Positions 17,295-26,172 of a stretch of DNA of 64,000 bases are shown here, piece by piece (positions within the stretch are counted from its first letter, which is position 1; every line of letters starts with the position of its first letter). The position numbers and the translations under genes are program-made. Below the pieces are notes generated by a model. The model was given only the letters and a program-made list of their open reading frames with translations, made no database searches and had not been told where the DNA came from. Source of the stretch: Arthrobacter sp. ISL-5 (lineage in GTDB: Bacteria > Actinomycetota > Actinomycetes > Actinomycetales > Micrococcaceae); assembly GCF_018613835.1 (NCBI RefSeq), contig NZ_JAGGPM010000046.1, positions 1 through 64,000 of the forward strand, written 5' to 3'.

Positions 17295-18434
17295 CTACGG
17301 GACGTGCCGTTCCTCCGCGCCGTTGTACTCGCTCAACGGACGGATGAGGGAGTTTGAATCCAGCTGCTCCATGATGTGCGCGGTCCAGCCGGTGATCCGG
17401 CTGGCGACGAACAGAGGAGTGAAGGTAGCGGTGTCGAAGCCCATCAGGTGGTAGGTGGGGCCGGTGGGGTAGTCGAGGTTCGGCTTGATTCCTTTGGCCT
17501 CGTCCATGGCGGTTTCCAGCCCGCTGTAGAGACCCAGGAGTTCCGGACGGCCGTAGTAGGCGATCATCTTGTCCAGCGCGGCTTTCATGGTGGGGACGCG
17601 CGAGTCGCCGTGTTTGTAGACCCGGTGGCCGAAGCCCATGACCTTCTTCTTGTGGGCCAGGGCGTCCTCCATCCAGACCTTGGCCCGGGCGGCGGCGTCC
17701 TCCAGGGATTCCTCCGGCCGGATGCCGATCTCGTCGAAGGTGTGCATCACGGCTTCGTTGGCGCCGCCATGGAGCTCGCCCTTGAGGGCGCCGATGGCGC
17801 CGGTCACGGCCGAATGCAGGTCCGAAAGAGTGGACGTGATCACGCGTGCCGTGAACGTGGAAGCGTTGAAGGAGTGCTCGGCGTACAAAATCATTGAGAC
17901 ATTGAATGCGTCGACTACTTCGGGGACAGCCTCCTCGCCGAACGTCATCCAGAGGAAGTTGGCGTCGTAACCCAGATCGTCGCGGGGCTCAACCAGGTCC
18001 TGGCCGTGGCGGCGGCGCTGGTCATAGGCAACGACGGCCGGCATCGCGGCGAACAGATCAATGGCCTTGGCCAGGTTGGCTTCGCGCGAGGAGTCCTCGG
18101 CGAGTTCATGCCGTGCGCCCATCACTGACGCCGCCGTCCGGCAGACATCCATAGGGTGGGAGCTGGTGGGCAGGGCGTCGATCACCTGTTTGACCACCGG
18201 ATCCAGCCGACGTCCGGCCCGTTCCCTTGCCGTGAACTCGGCCAGCTGCTCCGACGTGGGCAGTTCGCCGTTCCAGAGCAGGTAGGCCACTTCCTCGAAG
18301 CTGCACCTGGCGGCGAGTTCCTGGACCGGGTAGCCGCGGTAGAGCAGCGAGTTCGTGTCTGAATTGACCTTGGACACCGCGGTGTAGTCCACCACGACGC
18401 CGGCGAGGCCCTTTTTGATCTCATTTTCAGCCAT
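17295..18434 (-). CDS. prpC: 2-methylcitrate synthase
   Basis: 379 aa citrate-synthase fold enzyme. Signature HELAEDSS, ELHGGANEAVM and GFGHRVYKHGDSR are present. Assigned as PrpC (propionyl-CoA plus oxaloacetate to 2-methylcitrate) and not ordinary citrate synthase because it follows prpD and prpB in one minus-strand cluster under a GntR regulator. Many such enzymes also accept acetyl-CoA. The gap to prpB is 66 bp with no obvious terminator. Confidence 0.9.
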   Translation of the reverse strand: MAENEIKKGLAGVVVDYTAVSKVNSDTNSLLYRGYPVQELAARCSFEEVAYLLWNGELPTSEQLAEFTARERAGRRLDPVVKQVIDALPTSSHPMDVCRTAASVMGARHELAEDSSREANLAKAIDLFAAMPAVVAYDQRRRHGQDLVEPRDDLGYDANFLWMTFGEEAVPEVVDAFNVSMILYAEHSFNASTFTARVITSTLSDLHSAVTGAIGALKGELHGGANEAVMHTFDEIGIRPEESLEDAAARAKVWMEDALAHKKKVMGFGHRVYKHGDSRVPTMKAALDKMIAYYGRPELLGLYSGLETAMDEAKGIKPNLDYPTGPTYHLMGFDTATFTPLFVASRITGWTAHIMEQLDSNSLIRPLSEYNGAEERHVP

Positions 18435-18500
18435 GCTGAAACTCCTTCGTTCCTTGTGCCTGTGTGCCGGCCGAAGCCGGAAGTCCGGGATGGTTGGGGG

Positions 18501-19406
18501 TCAGTGGGTACCTGGAATCTTGAAATTGAAGACTCCGGTATCAAAGCGGTTGTACGCCTCATAGTCCACGAGGTCATACAGCCGCGCACGGGTCAGCATG
18601 CTCTCTACCTGTGCCTCCTGGGTGCCGTCGGACCTGATCGATTCCAGCGTACGCTCCGCAGCGCCCATGGCACTACGGAGCAGGGTCACGGGATATATCA
18701 CCATGTTCACGCCCACGCCCTGCAGCTGGTCCACCGTGAACAGCGCGCTCTTGCCAAACTCGGTCATGTTGGCCAAGATCGGCACGTCAACCGCGTCCCG
18801 GATGGCCTGGAATTCGCTGAGGTCGCTCATCGCCTCCGGGAAGATGGCGTCGGCGCCGGCCTCTACCAGGGCCTTGGCCCGTTCCTGCGTTGCTTCGAGC
18901 CCGTCCACAGCACGGATGTCCGTGCGGGCCATGATCAGGAAGTTCGGATCGCGGCGTGCGTCTGCCGCGGCCCGGATCCGTTTCGTGGCGGTGTCCAGGT
19001 CCACCACGTTCTTGCCGTCCAGGTGGCCGCAACGCTTCGGGTTGAACTGGTCCTCGATGTGGCAGCCGGCCAGGCCGGCGTTCTCCAGTTCCTGGACACT
19101 GCGGGCGACGTTCATCGGCTCGCCGAAGCCGGTATCGGCATCCACGATGGAGGGCAGGTCGGTCATGCGCGCGATCTGCCCTGCACGGGTGGCCACCTCG
19201 GTGAGGGTGGTGAGGCCGATGTCCGGAAGGCCGAGGTCGTTCGCCAGCACGGCGCCCGAGATGTAGACGCCAGCGAAACCCTTCTCCTCGATCAGCCGGG
19301 CCGAGAGCGGATTGAAGGCTCCCGGGAACTGCTGGATGGTCCCGGACGCGAGCAGCTCACGGAAGCGGATGCGTTTCTGCTCCGGAGTGGTCTTGGAATA
19401 CAGCAT
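18501..19406 (-). CDS. prpB: Methylisocitrate lyase
   Basis: 301 aa, isocitrate-lyase/PEP-mutase superfamily. DADTGFGEPMNVARSVQ is the metal-binding region and EDQFNPKRCGHLDGK carries the active-site KRCGH motif of PrpB. It cleaves 2-methylisocitrate to succinate and pyruvate. Its start codon directly follows the prpD stop codon (adjacent at 19406/19407), implying translational coupling. Confidence 0.93.
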   Translation of the reverse strand: MLYSKTTPEQKRIRFRELLASGTIQQFPGAFNPLSARLIEEKGFAGVYISGAVLANDLGLPDIGLTTLTEVATRAGQIARMTDLPSIVDADTGFGEPMNVARSVQELENAGLAGCHIEDQFNPKRCGHLDGKNVVDLDTATKRIRAAADARRDPNFLIMARTDIRAVDGLEATQERAKALVEAGADAIFPEAMSDLSEFQAIRDAVDVPILANMTEFGKSALFTVDQLQGVGVNMVIYPVTLLRSAMGAAERTLESIRSDGTQEAQVESMLTRARLYDLVDYEAYNRFDTGVFNFKIPGTH

Positions 19407-20927
19407 CTAGAACAGCCCCTTGGGCGCGGCGTTGAAGTCGATGACGCCGGGTGCGGCGGTGATGTTCAGCTGGTCCAGCTCGCCGGCGACCAGCTGCGGA
19501 AGCCGGGCAGCGGCGTCGAGGAACCGGTCTATCTCCTCGTCCTCCACCAATCCGGCTGCGAGCGTGCGGAACTTGTTCACGTACTGCTCGCGGGTGAACG
19601 GCCGGGCGCCCAGCGGGTGGGCGTCCGCCACGGCAATCTCGTCGGTGATGACGGTGCCGTCGGCCAGCGTGATCTCCACGGAGCCGCCGAAGGCCTTCTC
19701 CGAGATGTCCAGGGAGTGGTAGCGGCGGGTCCACTCCGGATCCTCCACCGTGGACACCTTCTGCCACAGCTCCACGGTGTCCGGACGGCCGGCGCGTTCG
19801 GGCGAGTAGGAGTCCACGTGGTGCCAGGAGCCGTCCTGCAGGGCCACGGTGAAGATGTAGGGGATGGAGTGGTCCAGCGTTTCGCGGCTGGCGGTGGGGC
19901 TGTACTTCTGCGGATCGTTCGCGCCGGAGCCGATGACGTAGTGCGTGTGGTGGCTCGTCCTGATCAGCACGGACTTCACGTTGGCCGGGTCTGTGGCTTC
20001 CGGGTGTTCCTTGTGGAGTTTCCGGGCCAGGTCGATCCAGGCCTGGGCCTGGTACTCGGCGGAGTGTTCCTTGGTGTAGGTGTCCAGGATGGCGCGCTTG
20101 GCCTCGCCGGCTTCAGGGAGCGGAATCACGTAGGAGGCGTCCGGGCCGTCCAGCATCCAGGCGATCACACCGTCTTCGCCCTCGTAGATCGGCACCGGGG
20201 ACGTCTGGCCGCGCATGGACCTGTCAACCGCTTCGACCGCCATCTTGCCGGCAAACGCCGGCGCGTGGGCCTTCCACGTGGAAATCTCGCCCTTGCGGGA
20301 CTGACGGGTTGCCGTGGTGGTATGCAGTGCCTGCCCCACCGACTGGAAGATCGTTTCGACGTCGAGCCCCAGCAGCGTGCCGATGCCGGCGGCGGCCGAC
20401 GGGCCAAGGTGCGCCACGTGGTCAATCTTGTGCTTGTGCAGGCAGATGGCCTTGACCAGGTTGACCTGGATCTCATAGCCGGTGGCGATGCCGCGGATGA
20501 GGTCCTGGCCGCTGGAGCCCACGTGCTGCGCCACGGCCAGGATGGGCGGGATGTTGTCGCCGGGGTGGGAGTAGTCGGCAGCCAGGAAGGTGTCGTGGTA
20601 GTCCAGCTCGCGGACCGCCACCCCGTTGGCCCACGCCGCCCATTCGGGGGAAACGCGCTCGCCGATGCCGAAGACCTTCGAGCCCTTGCCGTTGGTCGAG
20701 GGGCCATGGGTCAGGGCCTGTGCCCGCGCGGCGATGATCGGGGCACGGTTCAGCGAGGCGATCGCTACGGAGGCGTTGTCGATGATGCGGTTGATCACCA
20801 TGTCGGTGACCTCGTCCGTGACTGCCACGGGGTCGGCTGCCACCACGGCGATCTTGTGGGCCAGCTGGTCCTCGCGCGGCAGGTTTTCCTCGCTCTTGTA
20901 CACGCGGACGTGGTGTTCTTTCACCAT
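19407..20927 (-). CDS. prpD: 2-methylcitrate dehydratase
   Basis: 506 aa MmgE/PrpD-family protein of normal length. Landmarks are ELDYHDTFLAADYSHPGDN, the GYEIQVNL segment and YKFRTLA-like KFRTLAAGLV near the C-terminus. It dehydrates 2-methylcitrate to 2-methyl-cis-aconitate in propionate degradation. It begins 12 bp after the gntR gene, so gntR-prpD-prpB-prpC form one transcription unit. Confidence 0.93.
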   Translation of the reverse strand: MVKEHHVRVYKSEENLPREDQLAHKIAVVAADPVAVTDEVTDMVINRIIDNASVAIASLNRAPIIAARAQALTHGPSTNGKGSKVFGIGERVSPEWAAWANGVAVRELDYHDTFLAADYSHPGDNIPPILAVAQHVGSSGQDLIRGIATGYEIQVNLVKAICLHKHKIDHVAHLGPSAAAGIGTLLGLDVETIFQSVGQALHTTTATRQSRKGEISTWKAHAPAFAGKMAVEAVDRSMRGQTSPVPIYEGEDGVIAWMLDGPDASYVIPLPEAGEAKRAILDTYTKEHSAEYQAQAWIDLARKLHKEHPEATDPANVKSVLIRTSHHTHYVIGSGANDPQKYSPTASRETLDHSIPYIFTVALQDGSWHHVDSYSPERAGRPDTVELWQKVSTVEDPEWTRRYHSLDISEKAFGGSVEITLADGTVITDEIAVADAHPLGARPFTREQYVNKFRTLAAGLVEDEEIDRFLDAAARLPQLVAGELDQLNITAAPGVIDFNAAPKGLF

Positions 20928-20939
20928 GGGGGCTCCTTG

Positions 20940-21581
20940 TTAATGAGGTGTATGGGTGGCTTTGACGTGGGAAAGACTGCGGTGCAGGTGCACGGTGGTG
21001 GCAGCTTCGGCCAGGCGCGGGTTGCGGGCGGCTATCGCTTCGGCGATGGCCGCGTGCTCGGCCGCTGCTGCGGTGAGCCGGGCGGCGTCGTCGGCGGCCA
21101 GCCGCCGGACGCGCACCAGGTGCACCCGCAGGCTCCGCATGGCCTGCGCCAGGTAGGAGTTGGAGATGGCCGCATCGATCGCCTCATCGAGCCGGCCGAC
21201 CAGCTCGTAGTATTCGTGGCGGGCAGGATCAGCGCCGCTGATCAGGTCCGGCGCTTCGAGCAGCTCCTTCTGGAGCTGGAGGAAGAGTGCGGCGTCGCCC
21301 CGCTCTGCGGCCAGCGCGGCAGCCTTTCCCTCGAGCGTTTCGCGGAGTTCGAAGAGTTCGTCGATGTCCTCCAGTGAGATGTCGGTGACGACGACGCCGC
21401 GGCCGCCGGCCGTCGTCGTGAGTCCTTCGGCCGTTAGCCTGCTCAGGGCCTCGCGGAGGGGCGTCCGGGAAATCCCCAGCCTCTCGGACTGCTCTACTTC
21501 CGCCAGGACGGTCCCGGGGCGGAGGCGCCATTCAATAATGTCGTCACGCAGTGCCGCATACGCTCTGTCGCTGGCGCGCAT
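20940..21581 (-). CDS. GntR/FCD-family regulator of the methylcitrate genes
   Basis: 213 aa. A winged helix covers about residues 5-70 (SERLGISRTPLREALSRL is the recognition part), followed by an FCD ligand domain with several His that fit a metal site (AEHAAI, HLHRSLSH). First gene of the prpDBC cluster and divergent from prpE. Two identical TGTATACA palindromes sit in the divergent gap and are its likely operators. The ligand is probably a methylcitrate-pathway intermediate (inference). A GGGAGG ribosome site lies just ahead of the ATG. Confidence 0.88.
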   Translation of the reverse strand: MRASDRAYAALRDDIIEWRLRPGTVLAEVEQSERLGISRTPLREALSRLTAEGLTTTAGGRGVVVTDISLEDIDELFELRETLEGKAAALAAERGDAALFLQLQKELLEAPDLISGADPARHEYYELVGRLDEAIDAAISNSYLAQAMRSLRVHLVRVRRLAADDAARLTAAAAEHAAIAEAIAARNPRLAEAATTVHLHRSLSHVKATHTPH

Positions 21582-21612
21582 CTCGCCTCCCTTCGTCGGT
21601 GAACGCCTTCAG

Positions 21613-21620
21613 TGTATACA
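21613..21620. promoter_or_regulatory. Operator 1 for GntR regulator (TGTATACA)
   Basis: Perfect 8-bp palindrome within GTGTATACAT, 31 bp upstream of the gntR start codon and just downstream of a minus-strand TAGGCT -10 candidate (complement of 21634-21639). Binding here would block gntR-prpDBC transcription. Confidence 0.6.
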
Positions 21621-21633
21621 TAAATCCACTTAC

Positions 21634-21639
21634 AGCCTA
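21634..21639 (-). promoter_or_regulatory. -10 box of gntR-prpDBC
   Basis: Reads TAGGCT on the minus strand. The predicted transcription start falls near 21627, next to operator 1. The -35 region is weak. Confidence 0.45.
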
Positions 21640-21675
21640 GCTTTTGGCGAGAAATAGCCGATAAACATCCAGCTG

Positions 21676-21683
21676 TGTATACA
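21676..21683. promoter_or_regulatory. Operator 2 for GntR regulator (TGTATACA)
   Basis: Second perfect copy of the same palindrome, again within GTGTATACAT, 63 bp from the first. It lies 6 bp ahead of the prpE -35 element, so it could control prpE or help loop with operator 1. Confidence 0.6.
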
Positions 21684-21689
21684 TAGCTC

Positions 21690-21719
21690 TTGTCTGCCAC
21701 CCGGCGCCGGGGATAGTAT
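21690..21719 (+). promoter_or_regulatory. prpE promoter
   Basis: TTGTCT at 21690-21695 and TAGTAT at 21714-21719 are separated by 18 bp. A leader of about 30 nt with an AGGAAA ribosome site leads to the ATG at 21755. Confidence 0.6.
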
Positions 21720-21754
21720 GGGCCGCATCACAACGTAGTGGACAGGAAATTTTC

Positions 21755-23662
21755 ATGGTCACCAACAGTTACCGCGACGCCTACCGCCGATGCCTCGAGG
21801 AGCCGGACGAGTTCTGGCTGGAGACCGCAGGGCGGGTGTCCTGGTCGCGGGCCCCGCTACAGGCCGTGGACAGGACCCGCGCGCCGCTCTACGGCTGGTA
21901 CCCGGACGGCGTCCTCAACACTTCCTTCAACGCGCTGGACCGCCACGTCCTGGCCGGCCGCGGGGACCAGGACGCACTCATCTATGATTCCGCCGTGCTT
22001 GGCAGCCAGCGGCGGTACAGCTACGCGGAGCTCACCGGACTCGTGGCCAGGTTCGCAGGCGTCCTGAGGGCACGGGGCGTGGGCAAAGGGGACCGCGTGG
22101 TGATCTACATGCCCATGATTCCCGAGGCGGCCGTCGCCATGCTGGCAACGGCCCGGCTGGGCGCAATACACTCCGTCGTGTTCGGCGGATTCGCCCCCAA
22201 GGAACTGGCCGCCCGCATCAAGGACGCTTCCCCCGTGGCCGTCGTCACCGCTTCCGGCGGGATAGAGCCGTCCCGCCGCGTGGAGTACCTTCCGGCGGTC
22301 GCGGAAGCCCTCGCGATCGCCGGAGTGGAAGGCACCCCGGTCCTGGTCAAGGAACGGGACGGCTTCGAGGCCCGGCGCACCGACTTTCCCGGCTGGCTGG
22401 ATTGGGATAGTGAAATGGCCGGGGCGGAACCAGCTGCGCCGGTCGACGTCGCCGCCACGGACCCGCTCTACATCCTGTACACCTCGGGCACCACGGGGAG
22501 TCCCAAGGGTGTGGTCCGCGACAACGGCGGGCACGCAGTGGCCCTCAGCTGGACCATGGAGAACATCTACGACGTCGGCCCGGGGGACGTGATGTGGACC
22601 GCGTCCGACGTCGGGTGGGTGGTGGGCCATTCCTACATCGTGTACGGTCCCCTCATGGCCGGGGCCACCACCGTGCTGTACGAGGGCAAGCCCGTGGGAA
22701 CCCCCGACGCCGGGGCTTTCTGGCGCGTCATCAGGGACCACCAAGTCAACGTGTTGTTCACGGCGCCCACTGCACTGCGTGCCATCCGCAAGGCGGATCC
22801 CGACGCCGCCCTGCTGGCCGGCTACGACACCTCCAGCCTAAAGTCGCTTTTCGTCGCGGGTGAGCGCCTGGACACTGACACCTACTACTGGGCCGCTGAA
22901 GCGCTGGGCGTCCCGGTCGTGGACCACTGGTGGCAGACCGAAACAGGCTGGGCAATTTGCGCTAATCCCCGGGGCCTGGATTCCCTTCCCATCAAGCCCG
23001 GTTCACCCTCGGTGCCGATGCCCGGCTTCAACCTCAGCATCGTGGATGCCAGTGGCGAAACGGTGGAGGCCGGCGAGGAAGGCAACATTGTGCTGGGCCT
23101 TCCGCTGCCGCCGGGGACCCTCACCACGCTATGGGGAGACGATGACCGGTATGTCTCCTCCTACCTCCTGGCTTTTGAGGGCTGCTACGCCACCGGTGAC
23201 TCCGGATACCGGGACGAGGACGGCTATGTCTTCGTCATGGGGCGCACCGACGACGTCATTAACGTAGCCGGACACCGGCTGTCCACGGGATCGATGGAGC
23301 AGGTCATCGGGCAGCACCCGGCGGTGGCGGAGTGCGCCGTTATCGGTGTGGCGGACCCCCTGAAGGGCCAGCGCGCCAGCGGCTATGTGGTGCTCAAGGC
23401 CGGGGTTGACGTGCCGGAAGCCGTTCTGGTGCGGGAGCTTATTGCACTGGTCCGGCGGGACATCGGGGCGGTGGCCGATTTCAAGCAGGTTGCCGTGGTG
23501 GAGGCGCTGCCCAAGACCAGGTCCGGAAAGATCCTTCGGAAGACCATGCGGCAAATTGCGGACGGCGAAGAGTACGTCGTCCCGTCCACCATTGAAGATG
23601 CCGACGTGCTCGACCGGCTGATCGGAACACTGCGGCCCGCGGCCGCCGGCGGGGCCGGTTGA
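21755..23662 (+). CDS. prpE: Propionyl-CoA synthetase
   Basis: 635 aa, full-length acyl-CoA synthetase of the acetyl-CoA synthetase type. The AMP-binding motif YTSGTTGSPKGV, the adenylate region DHWWQTETGWAI and C-terminal catalytic Lys in KTRSGKILRKTMR are present. It activates propionate (perhaps also acetate) to the CoA thioester. Divergent position from gntR-prpDBC and the shared operator motif support the propionate assignment. Confidence 0.9.
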   Translation: MVTNSYRDAYRRCLEEPDEFWLETAGRVSWSRAPLQAVDRTRAPLYGWYPDGVLNTSFNALDRHVLAGRGDQDALIYDSAVLGSQRRYSYAELTGLVARFAGVLRARGVGKGDRVVIYMPMIPEAAVAMLATARLGAIHSVVFGGFAPKELAARIKDASPVAVVTASGGIEPSRRVEYLPAVAEALAIAGVEGTPVLVKERDGFEARRTDFPGWLDWDSEMAGAEPAAPVDVAATDPLYILYTSGTTGSPKGVVRDNGGHAVALSWTMENIYDVGPGDVMWTASDVGWVVGHSYIVYGPLMAGATTVLYEGKPVGTPDAGAFWRVIRDHQVNVLFTAPTALRAIRKADPDAALLAGYDTSSLKSLFVAGERLDTDTYYWAAEALGVPVVDHWWQTETGWAICANPRGLDSLPIKPGSPSVPMPGFNLSIVDASGETVEAGEEGNIVLGLPLPPGTLTTLWGDDDRYVSSYLLAFEGCYATGDSGYRDEDGYVFVMGRTDDVINVAGHRLSTGSMEQVIGQHPAVAECAVIGVADPLKGQRASGYVVLKAGVDVPEAVLVRELIALVRRDIGAVADFKQVAVVEALPKTRSGKILRKTMRQIADGEEYVVPSTIEDADVLDRLIGTLRPAAAGGAG

Positions 23663-23675
23663 GCCTGTCAAAACC

Positions 23676-24389
23676 TCAGGCTCGGGACCAGCGGTATTCG
23701 TTTTCGGGACGGCCGGGCGCGCCGTAGCGGGCGGTTCTGGAGACCGTGCCGGCGTCGGCCAGGTACTCCAGGTAGCGCCGGGCCGTCACGCGGGACATGC
23801 CGAGCGCCGTCATGACTTCGGTGGCCGAGACCGCCCCCGGCTGCTGTCTCATGAAGTCGCGGACGGCGTCGAGAGTCGAGGGCGCCAGGCCCTTCGGAAG
23901 GGGCAGTTCCGACGGCGCCCTCAGGCTGGCAAAAGCTTGGTCGACATCGCTCTGCGAGGCGCCGGCTTTGGCCGATCCTGCCCCGGGGGTGGCAAGCTGC
24001 TCGCGGAACTGACGGTAGCTGTCCAGCTTGTCCGCGAACGTGGCAAACGTGAATGGCTTGATGAGGTACTGCACGACGCCGATTGACACGGCGTTGCGGA
24101 CGATCGCAAGCTCCCTGACCGCCGTGATGGCGATGATGTCGGCAAAGTGGCCGGAGGAGCGCATCCGGCGAGCGATATCGAGTCCGTGCAGGTCCGGGAG
24201 GTTCATGTCCAGGAGCACCAGTTCAACCGGGCTGCCGGCAGCAGCGAATTCGCTGAGCATCCGCAGCGCCGACTGTCCGTCAGGAGCGGTTCCCGCCAAA
24301 GTGAAGCCCTCCAGCCTGCCCACGTAGGCGGCATGGGCCGCCGAAGCAATCGGCTCGTCCTCGACGACGAGGACTCGGATGTCTGTCAC
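23676..24389 (-). CDS. Response regulator, DcuR/CitB type
   Basis: 237 aa. Receiver domain with Asp61 as phospho-acceptor (VLLDMNLPDLHGL) and acidic pocket EDE at 10-12. The C-terminal domain has a helix-turn-helix (VMTALGMSRVTARRYLEYL) typical of CitB/DcuR regulators. It overlaps the kinase gene by 4 bp. The divergent neighbour is a C4-dicarboxylate transporter gene, so control of dctA by dicarboxylates is likely. Confidence 0.9.
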   Translation of the reverse strand: MTDIRVLVVEDEPIASAAHAAYVGRLEGFTLAGTAPDGQSALRMLSEFAAAGSPVELVLLDMNLPDLHGLDIARRMRSSGHFADIIAITAVRELAIVRNAVSIGVVQYLIKPFTFATFADKLDSYRQFREQLATPGAGSAKAGASQSDVDQAFASLRAPSELPLPKGLAPSTLDAVRDFMRQQPGAVSATEVMTALGMSRVTARRYLEYLADAGTVSRTARYGAPGRPENEYRWSRA

Positions 24390-26101
24390 GCTTGTTCCTC
24401 CGGGAGGCTGTGCGGGTCCGGCGCGGGCAGCACGATGTGGAAACGTGCACCGCCGGTGCCGCCGGAGTTTGTGATCGTCATCGTACCGGCCCGACGCTGA
24501 ACGGCCTGCTTCACGAGCGCCAGCCCGAGGCCGCGGCCGAAGGGGCCGGCCTCCTTGGTGCTGAAGCCGTACCGGAAGATATCGTCGACTGCGTCCGGTT
24601 CAATGCCCTTTCCGGAATCCTGGACCGTGATGTCCAGCCCGCCGCCGTCTGACTCCACGTGCAGTTCCACCCGCCTCGGCCCGGGGGCGTCCGTGGCGGC
24701 GTCGATGGCGTTATCGAGCAGGTTGCCAAGGATGGTGACGAGGTCCTGGACGGCGATGCCCGCCGCGCCGGCCGCACCGGATGCCTGCACCACAAGCTCC
24801 ACACCGCGTTCATGGGCCTCCGCCGCCTTGCCCATGACCAGGGCGCTCAGCACGGGCTCTTGAACGGAACTGACCATGTCGTCTGTCAGCTGCTGGCTCA
24901 GCTCGAGATCCTGGGTGGCGAAGTCAAGCGCTTCTCCGGTACGGCCGAGCTCCAAGAGCGAAACCATGGTGTGGAGCCGGTTTGCGTGCTCGTGGGTCTG
25001 GGCCCGCAGTGCGTCGGAAAGCGTCCGCATGGTCTCGAGCTCGCTTCCCAGGGACTCGATTTCGGTGCGGTCCCGAATGGTGGCCACTGTTCCGAACATC
25101 GCTGCCTGGCGCCCGGCAGGGGAGTCCGGACCCATCGCCGGGCCCTGGTTCACCACCAGGACGCCGGAGTCAGTCAGGTGGATCTCGTCGTGGGCGGTGC
25201 GGCCCGATTCAAACAGGTTTTTCAGGCTTGGCGCCAGCGGAAGGTCGGCCAGGAACGGCGCGTTCGCCGGATCATCGCCCGAGTCCCGCGGCTCCAGCCC
25301 CAGCAGTTCGGCCGCCTGGTCGTTGTACATCACCACGCGACCCTTGGGGTCGATCAGGATGACGCCTTCGCGGACCGAGTGGAGCACGGATTCGTAGTAG
25401 GCAAAGAGCTGGGCAAGCTGCTCGGGCCCCCAGCCCCGGGTTACCCGCCGGAGATAGCCTCCGAGCAGCCAGGAGGCCAGTGAGCCGGCCGCGAGGAGGG
25501 CGCCCGAGATAGCCAGCAGGGCCGGGATCCTGCCGGCTACTGCAACGTCGATGGTCCTGACAGTTACGCCGGCCGCCACCAGGGCCTTCACCGAGCCGCC
25601 GGCGTCCTTGACCGGGGCAATGGTTCGTACGGAGGGGCCCAGGGTGCCGGCCGTGATTTCCGTGAACACGCGCCCCTCAAGGGCATCGGAGATTGAGCCG
25701 ATGTATGGCTGGCCAAGCTCCTCGTTCCGGGGGTGCGTCCACCGTGTCCGGTCCGGCGCCATGATGGTGATGAAATCGGCGTCGGCGTCGCCCATGACCT
25801 TGAGCGCGTACGGCTGGAGCCGCGCCGACGGATCAGGGGACTCCGCGGCCTGGAGCACCAGCGGGTTATCCGCAACGGAGACGGCCAGGGCCGCCATCCG
25901 GCGTCCGGTTTCGTCGTAGGTGCGGTCCCGGGCATCGATGAAGGCGGCCGTCCCCACGACTGCGGTGAGCGCCAGCACGAACAGCAGGTTCGCCACGAAT
26001 AGCCGCCTGGCAATGCTCCAACGGTGGATCACAACACCTCCTATGACCAATATGAACGCAACGGTGAGCCAAGTCACTCCATGGCCAATGATGGAGATCA
26101 C
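24386..26101 (-). CDS. Sensor histidine kinase, DcuS/CitA type
   Basis: 571 aa. Two short hydrophobic segments near the N-terminus (about 7-25 and 34-53), an extracellular sensor domain (about 55-190), a further membrane helix near 192-214, a PAS domain around 235-345, then the kinase core. The phospho-His is probably His370 in RAQTHEHANRLHT, the CitA/DcuS-type H box. The ATPase part has DNAIDAATD and GRGLGLALVKQ. Overlaps the regulator gene and is divergent from dctA, giving a standard dicarboxylate sensing set. Confidence 0.9.
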   Translation of the reverse strand: MISIIGHGVTWLTVAFILVIGGVVIHRWSIARRLFVANLLFVLALTAVVGTAAFIDARDRTYDETGRRMAALAVSVADNPLVLQAAESPDPSARLQPYALKVMGDADADFITIMAPDRTRWTHPRNEELGQPYIGSISDALEGRVFTEITAGTLGPSVRTIAPVKDAGGSVKALVAAGVTVRTIDVAVAGRIPALLAISGALLAAGSLASWLLGGYLRRVTRGWGPEQLAQLFAYYESVLHSVREGVILIDPKGRVVMYNDQAAELLGLEPRDSGDDPANAPFLADLPLAPSLKNLFESGRTAHDEIHLTDSGVLVVNQGPAMGPDSPAGRQAAMFGTVATIRDRTEIESLGSELETMRTLSDALRAQTHEHANRLHTMVSLLELGRTGEALDFATQDLELSQQLTDDMVSSVQEPVLSALVMGKAAEAHERGVELVVQASGAAGAAGIAVQDLVTILGNLLDNAIDAATDAPGPRRVELHVESDGGGLDITVQDSGKGIEPDAVDDIFRYGFSTKEAGPFGRGLGLALVKQAVQRRAGTMTITNSGGTGGARFHIVLPAPDPHSLPEEQA

Positions 26102-26172
26102 ATAAGGACCGACGCGAAGAGCCCAGAGACTGTGCCGAAGCGTCTACCAGATTATCCATAAGGAGACACATC

